Shown piece by piece: positions 52,467 through 63,700 of a stretch of DNA of 64,000 nucleotides. This DNA is from CAZIVP01 sp964542915 (GTDB lineage Bacteria > Calditrichota > Calditrichia > Calditrichales > Calditrichaceae), in contig CAZIVP010000001.1 in the NCBI GenBank assembly GCA_964542915.1, forward strand, positions 1-64,000, read 5' to 3'. A program made the position numbers and the translations under genes. Below the pieces are notes generated by a model, which worked only from the letters and a program-made list of their open reading frames with translations, searched no databases and had not been told where the DNA came from. Position 1 is the stretch's first letter; the number at the start of each line of letters is the position of its first letter.

Positions 52467-53132
52467 ATGAATCAGCTTATCAATCTGGATGTTTACACGC
52501 CGCTTGAATTCGTATTCTACTTTACCGGTTTCTTTTTATGGGGCGTATTGTATGTGATTCTCGTCCGCAATATCCTCAAATATAAATTCGTCGAAATGCC
52601 TTTTGTGGTGGCTGCCGGCAACATCGCCTGGGAATTGCTCTATTCCTTCGTGTTCGAAATGGATATGGGCTATCTGCTTACCTGGCTGTACCGCGTCGGT
52701 ACTCTGGTGGATGTATTCATCTTTATCATGGTGATTCGCTACGGCCACAAGCAAATCAGCAAATTAACGAGCGTCCATAAATACTTCAGGCCCATGGTGG
52801 TGCTCATATTCATCGCCTGGGGTATTCTGTTCTATTTTTATCGCAGCCAGGGACTGGATAACAGCCTCGGTACCGTTTCGGCCATTCAGCTTAATATGGT
52901 CATATCGGCGCTCTACATCGTACTCATTTTGAGCCGCCCCACGCTTTACGGCATGTCTTACGCCATCGCCTGGCTAAAGATGATGGGGACGGGTCTCGTT
53001 ACGGTGTTTGTTTTCCTCCATTTTCCGGAAAACCATTTTATCCAAACGATGGGCATCCTGGTCTTTATTGTGGATAATATTTACATTTATATGTTTGCCC
53101 GCCGCCGGAAGCTGGAAAGCACAACCGCCTGA
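52467..53132 (+). CDS. Seven-helix membrane protein, candidate Pyr4/PaxB-like terpene cyclase
   Basis: A 221-residue membrane protein with about seven transmembrane helices. The ATG at 52467 has AAGAGGGGGG upstream and is preferred over 52416. The sequence GNIAWELLYSFVFE in the second helix region and a late VDNIYIYMFARRRK place an acidic pair (Glu56 and Asp203) like the catalytic Glu/Asp of Pyr4/PaxB integral-membrane meroterpenoid cyclases, and overall length and helix count match that family. The motif match is from memory and is suggestive, not proof. It directly follows the MpaB/Lcp-like gene; both are families known from fungal meroterpenoid pathways. Confidence 0.5.
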   Translation: MNQLINLDVYTPLEFVFYFTGFFLWGVLYVILVRNILKYKFVEMPFVVAAGNIAWELLYSFVFEMDMGYLLTWLYRVGTLVDVFIFIMVIRYGHKQISKLTSVHKYFRPMVVLIFIAWGILFYFYRSQGLDNSLGTVSAIQLNMVISALYIVLILSRPTLYGMSYAIAWLKMMGTGLVTVFVFLHFPENHFIQTMGILVFIVDNIYIYMFARRRKLESTTA

Positions 53133-53156
53133 TAATTTATTGAAGGAAATGCAATC

Positions 53157-56100
53157 GTGAAGGAAATTCCGGGTTACACCATTCGGGAAAAAATCATCGA
53201 CGGCTATTTCTGGGAGCTGTACCGCGGTAATGAGATAAACAGTGGTACGCCTGTCATGTTCAAGCGGCCGCGGCCGGAATTGTCTTCGCAAATTGATTTG
53301 GCGCGCTTTCGTAACGAATACGAAATTCTGAAATCAAAAACGCTCATTGCAACCCACGGCCTCATCGAAAACAACCAATCCACCGTGCACATAATCGCCG
53401 ATGTTCCGGGTATTGCGCTTAATACGCAGCTTAAAGAAGCAAAATTCGACGCCGAACAGTTTCTAAAGCTGGCCATAAGGTTTGCGGAACTGCTTCATCA
53501 TATTCACCGCCAGAAAGTGGTTGTTAAGGGTCTGCATTCCGAATCCGTTTTGATAGACCCGCAGGGATACAAAGTGGCTGTAATCGATTACAGCCACGCC
53601 TCGCTTTTAAAAGTGCAGCGGCCCAATGTCGCCGGCATCCCCCTTGTTCCCGATAGGCTGGCATACATGTCGCCCGAGCAAACGGGACGAATGAACCGGG
53701 ACATCGATTACCGCACGGATTTCTACTCACTGGGCGTCCTGTTTTATGAGATGCTTGTCGGCTGGCGGCCTTTCCAAACCGATGATCCGCTGGAAATGAT
53801 CCATGCCCACATCGCCGGTCAGGCGCGGCCGCCGCATGCTCTTAACCGCTCTATTCCAGTGCCTGTATCCGAAATTATAATGAAATTAATGGCTAAGAAT
53901 GCGGAGGAGCGATACCAAAGCGCGCTGGGCTTAAAATCCGATTTGGAAACGTGTTTGAACGCATACCGGAGCGCCAATGAGGTGGCGGCGTTTCCATTGG
54001 GCAAACATGAAATACTGGACGAGTTTCAAATTCCGCAAAAATTATACGGGCGCCGGGAACAGATTGATCAGCTGCTGAACGTCTTTGAGGAGGTGAGTGC
54101 GGGCTCCAATCAATTGGTGTTGATTCCGGGGCCCCCGGGCATCGGCAAATCGGTTTTGGTCAATGAAATTCAGAAGCCGGTCGTTAAGGCGCACGGTTTT
54201 TTTATCAGCGGTAAATTTGAAGAGCTCAGCCGTGATACGCCTTACAGCTCTCTGTTACAGGCCCTGCAGGAGCTCGTTCGGCAACTGCTGACGGAAAGCT
54301 CTGAAAAACTGGCCGTCTGGAAGGATCGGATTATCAAAACGCTCGGTTCGAACGCCAGGGTCGTCAGCGATGTCATTCCCGATCTGGAGTGGATCATCGG
54401 ACAAACAAAAAGAGTGCCCACCTTACCGCCACGTGAAACCCAAAACCGTTTTAATCTCGTGTTTAAGAACTTTGTACGCCTGTTTGGCCGCAGGGAGAAT
54501 CCGCTGGTCATTTTTCTGGACGATCTCCAATGGGCGGATAATGCCACACTGGCTTTGGTACATCAGTTTTTGAGGGATCCTGCGCTAAAGTATTTTTTAC
54601 TGATCGCCGCCTATCGCGACAAAGAAATCGATTCCACCCATCCCCTGACGCACTTTTTAAGCGACATCAGAGAAGCGAAAGCGGCCGTCCGTACGATTAT
54701 GATTCAGCCGCTGGATACGCCGCATATCAGAGAAATGATTACGGATACATTCCGCTGTGATGAACCGGAAGCCCGGCCGCTGGCAGCGATCGTGCAACAG
54801 AAGACGCTGGGTAATCCCTTCTTTATCAAATATTTTTTACAATCGCTTTATCAAAACAATCTCCTTTATTTTCAGTACGCTGCGGATGATCAACATTTAC
54901 AAGGCCGACGGGAGGCCGGTTGGAGATGGGATATTGATAAAATCGAACAAATGGGATTTACCGAAAATGTGATCGATTGGCTTATCGAGTCTTTGCAACG
55001 TTTGCCGGAAGAGACGGTCGAGGTTCTCAAGATCGCCGCCTGTATCGGTATGGATTTCGATTCGCAACTGCTGTCCAAAATGACGCACCGTGGAAATACG
55101 GCGGTGGCCCGGGCGCTGTGGGAGGCCATTCAACAGGGAATGATTCTGGAAAAAAACCGACAATATAATTCCGATGGCCGCGAACATTGGACGGTTTCGT
55201 ATAAATTTGTACACAACCGTATTCAGGAAGCGGCTTACGCCCTAATGGCGCCGGCCAGGCGTAACAAAGTCCATTTAAAAATTGGACGGTTGTTGTTGGA
55301 GACCTTTAAAAAGCAGGACCGGGAAGACTTGCTGTTCGCGGTTGTGAACCAGCTGAACGCCGGAAATGCATATATCATCAATGAAACGGAAATGATGGCT
55401 TTGGCCGAACTGAATTACCGCGCCGGTAAAAGAGCGCGCGATGCTTCCGCCCATAAATCGGCGCAGGCTTACTTTCGCATGGGCGTGCAGGCGCTTCCGC
55501 CGGACGCATGGGAGCGCTGCTACGATCTGACCCGGCAAATTTACTTCGAAAAAGGCGAGATTGAATACATTAACGTACAATATGACCAGGCGGAGAAAGA
55601 TCTTAATCTCATTTTAGAGAACGCGCCTACGTCGATCGATAAGGCCCGCGTTTATGCAATTCGCGTGCGCATGTACGTGAGCCAGAGCCGCCTGGAAGAT
55701 TCGTTGACCGCAGGTATACATGGCCTTAAACTGTTGAACTTTAAATTCCCGCGGAGCCCCGTTAAACCGCTGGTGTTTGCGAATATGCTCATAACATCGC
55801 TACGGCTCCTCCGTCGGTCGCAGAAACAATTGTACGATATGCCCGAGATGCGGTCACCGGAAGCGAAGCTCGCCCTGAACATCATCACCGATCTGCTTGC
55901 GTTTGCCTACAATACAAGCGCCGATCTGTTCATGATTCTCCTGATGACCATGATCAAGATTACGTTGAAATACGGCAACGCCGACGCTTCGAGTTATGCC
56001 TACGGCGGTTTTGGGGTTATAGCCGGTTCGGGCTTCGGCTTGTTTCAGAAGGGCGATGCCTTTGGCCGGTTACAGGTCCGACTGAGCGACAAATTCCCCG

Positions 56101-58544
56101 ATTCGTATTTCCGCGGACGCACCTATTTCGGATACGCCTGCCTGATCAAGCACTGGATGCATCCGCTCAAAGAAAGTCAGGTCGATTATGACAAGGCCTT
56201 AAAATACTCTTTGCAAAACGGTGATTTCCTTTATGCCGCCAATACCATCAATAATATTTTGTGGTTCGATATGGTTCGGGGACTGAATTTGAAGCGCCTG
56301 TACGAAAAAGGCCGGGAATATCTGGACTTTATGGATCAGATTCAGTATGAGGATCTGCGCCTCTCACCGGAATTTGCTTTGCAATATGTACACGCCTTAA
56401 GAGGCCAAGCCCCCGACGTTTTGCAATCCAATAAAGAACCGTTTGTGCAGGCCGCGTTTGAAGAGCGGCTTGAGCAAACCGAATTTACACAGGTGCGCGT
56501 CAGTTATCGAATCATGCGGTCGCAATTGTATTACCTGTTCGGCGAATACGATTCGGCGCATTCGCTATTGAATAAAGTGGACTCCGAACTGCACGCCGTG
56601 ATCGGTCACATCACATTGCCGGAATACCATTTCTATCGTGCGCTCAATCAGTGCCAGCGAGCAAGCCGTTCGGCCGGTGAACAAAAGTGGCGCATGTTAA
56701 AACAGGCCCGCCGTCATGTAAAAAAACTGCAAACCTGGGCCAAACACAACCACTACAACTTTTATCACAAGCACTGTCTGGCCCATGCCGAAATTTATCG
56801 CCTGGAACGCAACGATCATCAGGCGTTTCAGCTCTACGAACGCGCCATCCAATCTGCCACCGACAACGGTTTTATTCAGGATGCGGCCATTGCCAAAGAG
56901 CTGGCTGCTCGGTTTTATCTTTCGCAAGACAGTAAACGCGTGGCCCTTACCTATTTGCTGGACGCTGTGGAGGATTACCGCAAATGGGACGCCGAAGGCA
57001 AGTTAAAGCATCTGCAAACGGAATTCGACACTGTGTTCGACAGCGGTTTATGGCAGAAGTGGTTAACGGCGCAACAAAATCCCGATAGCATGCCCAATGT
57101 GGATTTAAAAAGTTTGCTGAAGGCTTCCGAAACGCTCTACGGAGAGATCGTGTTCGATAAGCTGTTGCACAAATTGATTCAGATTACGTTGGAGAACGCA
57201 GGCGCGGAACGCGGGCTTTTGCTTCTGTCAAAGGACGACGAATTGTTTATTGAAGCGGAAGGGTGGATGGAAACGAATCAGGTTGAAGTGACGCCGATGC
57301 AGGTTCTGGAAACCTATGCTGATATCGCCGTCAATCCTGTGCGATACGTGGAACGCAGCCGGCACACAGTCGTACTTGACGACGCTGCGAATGCAGGCGA
57401 TTTTCAGGATGATCCCTATATTGCTAAAAACAACATCCTGTCGTTGTTAGTCGTGCCGCTCATGCATAAACAATCGTTAACCGGCATCCTGTATCTTGAA
57501 AACAATCTGGTTAAAGGGGCGTTCACCGAAGACCGTGTGAGAATCTTACGCATGTTATCCACGGAAATCGCCATATCCATCGAGAATGCACGCCTGTACA
57601 CCAAATTGCAGAACGCCAATGAACAACTGGAAGAGTATAGCCGCACACTGGAACGTAAAGTGCTGGAACGGACCCGCGATTTGCAGCGGAAATCGGAAGA
57701 ACTGCAGAAAAGCAAAGACGCACTGGAAAAAACCGTCTATAATCTGGAGCTTACGAAAACACAGCTGGTCCATTCTGAAAAAATGGCTTCCCTGGGTGAA
57801 TTAACCGCTGGCATCGCCCACGAAATCAAAAATCCGCTCAATTTTATAAACAACTTTTCGGCGGTATCGCTGGAGTTTGGCGACGAGATCAAAGAAAACC
57901 TCAACCGCCTTTCGGAAAAGAATGACAGGGTGATGTTGGAAGAGACGGTGGGCATATTGGAGGATTTACACAAAAACATCCGGCGCATTCATCATCACGG
58001 CAAACGTGCGGACGGCATTATCCACAGCATGATGATGCACTCGCGCGGATCGAGCGGACAGAAGGAACCATCCGACATTAACAGCCTGCTGAAGGAGGCG
58101 CTTAACCTGGTTTATCACAGTATGCGCGCACAAAACCCGGCGTTTCAGATTGAAATCCATGAAGCGCTGCAAAGCGACTTACCTCAGATCAAAGTGGTGC
58201 CGCAGGATATGTCGCGCGTATTTTTGAACTTGCTGAACAACGCCTGTTATGCGGCTTATGAAAAATTTAAAAATGCGGGCGGAGAAGCGCCGCAAATCCG
58301 GATCAGCAGTGCAGTGCAGGACGGATGTCTCCGCATCCGGATTAAGGACAACGGCGCCGGCATCCCGGAAGTAAACCGCGAACGTATCTTCAATCCCTTT
58401 TTTACCACCAAACCGACGGGGCAGGGTACCGGACTGGGCCTGTCGCTGAGTTATGATATGGTCGTCAAACAACACGGCGGGAAGCTTTTGCTGAACAGCG
58501 AGACGGGTCGGTATGCCGAATTTGTGATGGAGTTGCCGCTTTAA
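53157..58544 (+). CDS. Giant pseudokinase-AAA-TPR-GAF-histidine kinase
   Basis: 1795 residues. Domains: Ser/Thr-kinase-like (about 1-265), AAA ATPase (about 290-650; PGPPGIGKSVLV and FLDDLQWADNAT), a long TPR-like helical region (about 700-1270), GAF (about 1320-1465), coiled coil, then HisKA (SLGELTAGIAHEIKNPLNF, His about 1555) and HATPase (NLLNNACYAAYEK, DNGAGIP, GTGLGLSLS). In the kinase-like domain the HRDxKxxN loop reads VKGLHSES: the catalytic Asp, Lys and Asn are lost, while the DFG Asp (VIDYS) and SPEQ remain. So this domain is predicted to be a pseudokinase. The layout is that of large cyanobacterial and myxobacterial trifunctional kinases. The final receiver is elsewhere, possibly the RR-PP2C protein at 50042. 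Confidence 0.9.
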   Translation: MKEIPGYTIREKIIDGYFWELYRGNEINSGTPVMFKRPRPELSSQIDLARFRNEYEILKSKTLIATHGLIENNQSTVHIIADVPGIALNTQLKEAKFDAEQFLKLAIRFAELLHHIHRQKVVVKGLHSESVLIDPQGYKVAVIDYSHASLLKVQRPNVAGIPLVPDRLAYMSPEQTGRMNRDIDYRTDFYSLGVLFYEMLVGWRPFQTDDPLEMIHAHIAGQARPPHALNRSIPVPVSEIIMKLMAKNAEERYQSALGLKSDLETCLNAYRSANEVAAFPLGKHEILDEFQIPQKLYGRREQIDQLLNVFEEVSAGSNQLVLIPGPPGIGKSVLVNEIQKPVVKAHGFFISGKFEELSRDTPYSSLLQALQELVRQLLTESSEKLAVWKDRIIKTLGSNARVVSDVIPDLEWIIGQTKRVPTLPPRETQNRFNLVFKNFVRLFGRRENPLVIFLDDLQWADNATLALVHQFLRDPALKYFLLIAAYRDKEIDSTHPLTHFLSDIREAKAAVRTIMIQPLDTPHIREMITDTFRCDEPEARPLAAIVQQKTLGNPFFIKYFLQSLYQNNLLYFQYAADDQHLQGRREAGWRWDIDKIEQMGFTENVIDWLIESLQRLPEETVEVLKIAACIGMDFDSQLLSKMTHRGNTAVARALWEAIQQGMILEKNRQYNSDGREHWTVSYKFVHNRIQEAAYALMAPARRNKVHLKIGRLLLETFKKQDREDLLFAVVNQLNAGNAYIINETEMMALAELNYRAGKRARDASAHKSAQAYFRMGVQALPPDAWERCYDLTRQIYFEKGEIEYINVQYDQAEKDLNLILENAPTSIDKARVYAIRVRMYVSQSRLEDSLTAGIHGLKLLNFKFPRSPVKPLVFANMLITSLRLLRRSQKQLYDMPEMRSPEAKLALNIITDLLAFAYNTSADLFMILLMTMIKITLKYGNADASSYAYGGFGVIAGSGFGLFQKGDAFGRLQVRLSDKFPDSYFRGRTYFGYACLIKHWMHPLKESQVDYDKALKYSLQNGDFLYAANTINNILWFDMVRGLNLKRLYEKGREYLDFMDQIQYEDLRLSPEFALQYVHALRGQAPDVLQSNKEPFVQAAFEERLEQTEFTQVRVSYRIMRSQLYYLFGEYDSAHSLLNKVDSELHAVIGHITLPEYHFYRALNQCQRASRSAGEQKWRMLKQARRHVKKLQTWAKHNHYNFYHKHCLAHAEIYRLERNDHQAFQLYERAIQSATDNGFIQDAAIAKELAARFYLSQDSKRVALTYLLDAVEDYRKWDAEGKLKHLQTEFDTVFDSGLWQKWLTAQQNPDSMPNVDLKSLLKASETLYGEIVFDKLLHKLIQITLENAGAERGLLLLSKDDELFIEAEGWMETNQVEVTPMQVLETYADIAVNPVRYVERSRHTVVLDDAANAGDFQDDPYIAKNNILSLLVVPLMHKQSLTGILYLENNLVKGAFTEDRVRILRMLSTEIAISIENARLYTKLQNANEQLEEYSRTLERKVLERTRDLQRKSEELQKSKDALEKTVYNLELTKTQLVHSEKMASLGELTAGIAHEIKNPLNFINNFSAVSLEFGDEIKENLNRLSEKNDRVMLEETVGILEDLHKNIRRIHHHGKRADGIIHSMMMHSRGSSGQKEPSDINSLLKEALNLVYHSMRAQNPAFQIEIHEALQSDLPQIKVVPQDMSRVFLNLLNNACYAAYEKFKNAGGEAPQIRISSAVQDGCLRIRIKDNGAGIPEVNRERIFNPFFTTKPTGQGTGLGLSLSYDMVVKQHGGKLLLNSETGRYAEFVMELPL

Positions 58545-59010
58545 CGGCGGATCCCCGCCGCGACTTTCTGCTGGATTTGCAGAAATATTTGTCTCACCCG
58601 GGCGCCACAAATGAATGTTACCTGTATGTATTATATTGGGATTATTCCTGTTTGGGCGTTAATAACCGCTTGGAGTAGGGCGCATCACAAACCTGAAAAG
58701 AAAAATGCTTTTTCAATGGCAAGTTAGTAAATTACGCCTTGTGATCCCGGATTTCAGCAGCATCTTGTACGCCATTTAATGTAATCGTGTGTGGTGGCCG
58801 TGTTTTGGCAGGACCAATAAAATTTCAGGGAAGTGCATTTAAATCGCTAATGATTAGAAATCTTATCCATTAAACGGGTTGGGCTTAAGGAACAGAAGAA
58901 GCTAAAAAAATGTTAAACATGTGATTTGATGTGAACCGATTCACTTAAATAACGAACACGAACACCGATAGAAAGCATGAGACGGGGGATTTCAGAAGGT
59001 GTTTAATCGT
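58545..59010. other. 466-base intergenic region, nothing identified
   Basis: AT-rich gap after the giant kinase gene. I see no ORF with a credible start, no RNA gene and no clear terminator. A ribosome-binding-like AAGGTG lies just before the small gene at 59011. Confidence 0.5.
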
Positions 59011-59265
59011 ATGTTGTTGCAAAATTTGTTTTTAATCAAACGTGGGTTAGCCATCATGATCGGATTGATCGTTGAGCGGAACACGGTGCAGTACACGTTT
59101 AAGTTCCAAAGCGTTGAAGAAGCGGCGCGCGAGGCTCTCTATCAGTTGCGCCACAACAAGGTACAACCCGTCGCCATCCTGGACGACGACCGTTTAATCT
59201 GGAAAGCATCCAACAGCAAAACCATCAAAGAGGAGCTCAAAAAACTGGCTGTGGGAAAAGACTGA
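59011..59265 (+). CDS. Small hypothetical protein
   Basis: An 84-residue protein from the ATG at 59011, which has AAGGTG 9 bases upstream; a Met at 59056 is an alternative. The C-terminal half (FKFQSVEEAAREALYQLRHN ... VAILDDDRLIWKAS) looks like a compact alpha/beta domain. No family recognised. No close neighbour in the same direction. Confidence 0.6.
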   Translation: MLLQNLFLIKRGLAIMIGLIVERNTVQYTFKFQSVEEAAREALYQLRHNKVQPVAILDDDRLIWKASNSKTIKEELKKLAVGKD

Positions 59266-59554
59266 GTTATAGGTCTCATACTTTATAGTTACTCTTCTTT
59301 TGCTTCAGATGGAATTGGACCTCAAAAGGTAAGTGCTTAACATAACCTATTGATTTTTAAAGAGGTCCAGATTATGTCGAAACATATACGTTAAATTCCA
59401 TTACAGTTGTGTTATTTCATTGATATGATAGAAATCGGTAAGTAATCAATAAAGCTGAAGATTGGCAATACAAATTAAAATTTTAGTATTGGCATATTAT
59501 CTATTCGCCTGTGTTAGCCAGACATATTATTCAACTTTCCTTTTCAAATGGTGG

Positions 59555-60700
59555 TCAGAACCCTTCCCGCTCCAGACCGATGTCGCGCTTCTCCAGCGCC
59601 TCGCGGAACGGAACAGACGGTACCGAGCTTTCCTGCCGCAACACGCCGTGCTCGTTTATGGCGCCACTCAGTAACATTTGCAACAGAATAGCCGCCGGAA
59701 AGGCCGTCATGCGCATCATGGCCGTCAGGCCCGCGGTTTGGTCGCCGTACTGGATCGTCTGATACTGCAACCGTTTGCGGTCGCCGCCTTTGTGGCCGTC
59801 GGCGGTAATGCGCAGCAGCACCGCATCGTCGTCATCGATGGTCAGCGCCTGTTCCAGCATCGCTTCGAAGGCGGCCCGTTTGTTCACGCGGTTGTCGTCC
59901 ACTTCCATCGTGTCATCCCCGGCGAAACCCATATCCAGCATGGCTTTGACAATATGGCAATGCCCCGGATAACGGATGGTCTTGTAGTCCAGATAGTCGA
60001 CGCGGTCTTTGAACGTTTGTGGCAGGGTCGATGCGCCGCCGGACGTAAAGAAAGCCTCCATCATGCCGAAGGGACGCGGAAATTCCAGTTCTTCCACATC
60101 GGTCATGGACGGTACGGTTTTGATGCGCCCGCCGTCCAGAATTACCGCCGGCTCAACATATTCGTTGATCAGGCCGTGTACGGAAAAGACCAGCATATAG
60201 TTCAACGGCGGATGTGGATTGACGGGCAGGCCGCCCACCCGGATGCGCAGGGCGTCGACCCGCGCCAGTTCGCTGATGAGGCCGGCGGCGAGTACGGACG
60301 CCATGCCCGGTGCCAAGCCGCAATCCGGAATGACGCCCACGCCCGCCGCCTTTACCTGCTTGTGGAGGCGAAACTGCTGTTCCACCACATCGTTATTGCC
60401 GCCCAGATCGACGAGATGCGTTCGGGTATCGATGGCCAGTTCCGTCAGCGCTACATTGTATTCGTACGGAACGGCGCTCACGGCGCCGTCGGCGTCCTCC
60501 ATCAACGAGCGCATGGCGTCGTTGTCCGAAGCGGAAGCCCGGCGCACGTTCAGACGTTTATTGCCGAAATGATCTTGCATTTTTTGTAAAGCGTCTTGCG
60601 ATTGATCCACAACCGTCAGGCGATCGACGTCGCCGTGCGTGAGGAAATCATAGACCAGCCCGTAGGCCATGCGTCCGGCGCCAAGGATGAGCACATGCAT
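59555..60700 (-). CDS. Saccharopine dehydrogenase-family oxidoreductase
   Basis: A 381-residue NAD(P)-dependent enzyme with an N-terminal Rossmann motif (VLILGAGRMAYGL) and the saccharopine/lysine-dehydrogenase core (LVDLGGNNDVVEQQFRLH, DCGLAPGMASVLAAG, GGLP). The closest group includes lysine 6-dehydrogenase. It would act on a lysine-like or related amino-acid substrate. No lysine pathway gene is nearby. The frame is intact and the ATG is immediately before the Rossmann strand. Confidence 0.85.
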   Translation of the reverse strand: MHVLILGAGRMAYGLVYDFLTHGDVDRLTVVDQSQDALQKMQDHFGNKRLNVRRASASDNDAMRSLMEDADGAVSAVPYEYNVALTELAIDTRTHLVDLGGNNDVVEQQFRLHKQVKAAGVGVIPDCGLAPGMASVLAAGLISELARVDALRIRVGGLPVNPHPPLNYMLVFSVHGLINEYVEPAVILDGGRIKTVPSMTDVEELEFPRPFGMMEAFFTSGGASTLPQTFKDRVDYLDYKTIRYPGHCHIVKAMLDMGFAGDDTMEVDDNRVNKRAAFEAMLEQALTIDDDDAVLLRITADGHKGGDRKRLQYQTIQYGDQTAGLTAMMRMTAFPAAILLQMLLSGAINEHGVLRQESSVPSVPFREALEKRDIGLEREGF

Positions 60701-60799
60701 AATGCGGTTCCTTTCAAAAGTTGCCCCGTTCCTTTTTGTTTCCCCTCCCTATCCCGCACAACCGGGATAAGGAGGGAATTAAGGAGTGGGGGCCGGTTA

Positions 60800-63700
60800 T
60801 TATTGACCATCCCACTTCGGTATGCGTCCCGGCGTCCAGGGCGCATCGGATTCCTGCAACGTATTTTCCACGGCGTGTAAGTCGATTTGGATCAGCTTCT
60901 GCAGTTTTTCGAGCTGTGGTTTAAACAGTTCGGCCGCCGTTTGATAAGATTGCCGCTGGGATTCCGTGGGAGCGGAAGTGGAGCGCCACTGTCCCCAAAC
61001 GATCGTGGACAGACGGCCCTGAACTGACGGCGGTTGATTGGCGTTGCGCTTGCTGATGGTGGGATCGCCGCGCAGAGCGCGCAATACTTCTTCCGTTTTT
61101 TGCTCGATGTTTTTGATCGTATCCATGAGCGCAACAGGCGCCTGCGGTGTGCGATGGAAGGCCACCTTGAGGTGCTCCAGGCGATCCTGAACTTCGTTGG
61201 CCGCTTTGATGGCACCTGATACCGCCCGCCTCAGATCGGCCACTTTGCGCTGGAATGCCACCAGGGCTTCGCGGTCTTTCGCCGGCAGCGTGGCCGTACC
61301 CAGGACTTTGGCTTCGAAAATCTGCGGTCCGGCCAGTTGGGTAATCTTGCCGTTGACGCTTTCGGAAAGCGTAACTTCGTATTTGCCGGGCATGGCCAGC
61401 ATGCCACTGGCATCGGCGTTGTTTTTCTTGCCGTTTACGCGGGTGGGTTCGGGTGAAGGGAAGCGCAAATCCCAGGAAACCCGATGGATGCCTTTTTTAA
61501 CCGGCGCTTTAATGCGGCGCACTTTATCGCCGTTCACCTCTTTAACCGTAAACAGAAGATAGGGCGATTCTTCCTGATCTTCCTTACGCAGTTCTTCCCA
61601 GCTTGGATAGGGCACGGGCTTGCCGGCTTCGAGCAGTTCTTTTTCCCGTTCGCGGCGCTTTTCTTTCAGTGTTTTGATATCCTCTTTAAGATAGTAGGTA
61701 AAGGTGGCGCCGAACGGAGGATTGTCCGCGGCGTAATACGAGCCGCCCTGGTTGCCCGTACCCGAACGGGTGCGGATGAACATCCAGGGGTCTCTCACGC
61801 CAAAGAGATGCGCTTCCTTTGCCAGTAATTCGGAATCCACATGGCGCAGCGGAGCATAGTTATCCAGAACATAGAAGCTGCGTCCGAAGGTGCCCAGAAC
61901 CAGATCGTTTTCCCGGCGTTGAACGGCGATGTCCCGGACCGCGATGGTCGGCATCTTGCCTGTGAGTTCAATCCACTTCTTTCCGCCGTCCACCGTAAAG
62001 TAAACGCCGAATTCCGTCCCGGCGAACAACAGATCGGGATTAACGTGGTCTTCGGAAAGCGCGTACACCGTACCCGTGTCGGGCAGAGTTTGTGCGATCG
62101 GTTTCCAACTTCTGCCGCGGTCGGTACTCTTGTAGATGTACGGCGCGAAATCGGCGCTTTTATGATTATCGAAGGCGGCGTATACCGTGTTGGCGTCGTG
62201 CCGTGAAGCCAGCAGGTCGCTTATGTAAATCAATTTGGGCAGGTCGTCGATGCGTTCGACGGAGCGCCAGTTTTTACCTCTGTCCTCCGTGATCTGGATG
62301 AGACCGTCGTCGGTGCCGGCGTAAAGCAAACCCTCTTGCAACGGCGATTCGGTCAGAGATACGATGTTACCGTACAGCGAGGTCGATGCGTTTTTGGAAA
62401 CGGCGTCCACGCTCCAAACGCGGCCCATGATTTCCAGTTTATTGCGGTCGATCTGGCGGGTGAGATCGGGGCTTATGGCCGTCCATGAGTCGCCGCGATC
62501 GTCGCTGCGAAACACTTTATTGGCGGCGAAATACAGGCGCTGCGGATCGTGTGGGCTGATGAAGAGCGGACTGTTCCAGTTCCAGCGCAACGGCGCTTCA
62601 TCCGGGCCTTCGATTGGTTTGATGCCCATGGACTGGCCGCTGGCTTTGTCGTAGCGCGCCAACCAGCCATACTGAGACTGCGAATAGACAATGTCCGGAT
62701 TTTCGGGGTCGATGGCGGGTTCGAATCCATCGCCGCCTTTGGTGATGAACCAGTCGCAATTGACGATGCCTGTGCGGCTGGTGGTTCGGGCCGGTCCGCC
62801 GATGGTGTTATTGTCCTGCGTACCGCCGTACACATTGTAAAAAGGGTAGGCGCTGTCCACGGCGACGCGATAAAACTGTGTAATCGGAATATTGGGCTTA
62901 AAGTGCCAGTTGGCGCCGCGGTCGTAGCTTTCGTAAATGCCGCCGTCACCGCCGATCAGCAAATGCTCGGGATTTTCGGGATCGATCCACATGGCGTGGT
63001 CGTCCACGTGGCGATGTTTGCGTCCCAACGTTTCAAATGTCTTGCCGCCGTCCACCGTCACTTTGGTATAGGTATCGAGGGAATAAACGCGATCCACATC
63101 TTCGGGATCGGCCACGATCTCCTGATAGTATTGCGGGCTGCGGGCGACCATGCCGCTCTGTTTGTGCCAGGAGGCGCCGCGATCGGTGGAGCGGAAGAAT
63201 CCGCCCTTATCCATCGCCGCCTCGATGATGGCGTAAATAACGTCGGGATTGGCGGGCGAAATGGCCAGCCCGATGCGCCCCAGATCGACCGACGGAATGC
63301 CGGAAGTCAGTTTTTTCCAGTTAGCGCCGCCGTCGGTGGTTTTGTAAAGGGCGGATTCCGGGCCGCCGTTGATCAGGGTCCACACCCGCCGCCGGCGCTG
63401 ATACGAAGCGGCGTACATAACATCGGGATCGCGCGGATCCATAACCAGATCGGTTACACCGGTGTCTTTGCTGATATCGAGAATGTTTTGCCAGGTTTTA
63501 CCGCCGTCCGTGGTTTTAAATACGCCGCGGTCGCCGCCCGGTCCCCACAGAGGACCCTGCGAAGCAACGTAAACGATGTTGGCGTTTTGGGGATGGACAA
63601 TAATTTTAGCGATGTGCTCGGATTGTTTGAGACCCATATGTTTCCAGCTTTTGCCGCCGTCTACCGACTTGTAGACACCGTCGCCGTAACCAACGCTGCG

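Noticed and set aside
59678..60589. 303-residue plus-strand ORF
   Set aside because: Antisense shadow of the saccharopine-dehydrogenase-family gene, whose Rossmann motif and start are clear.
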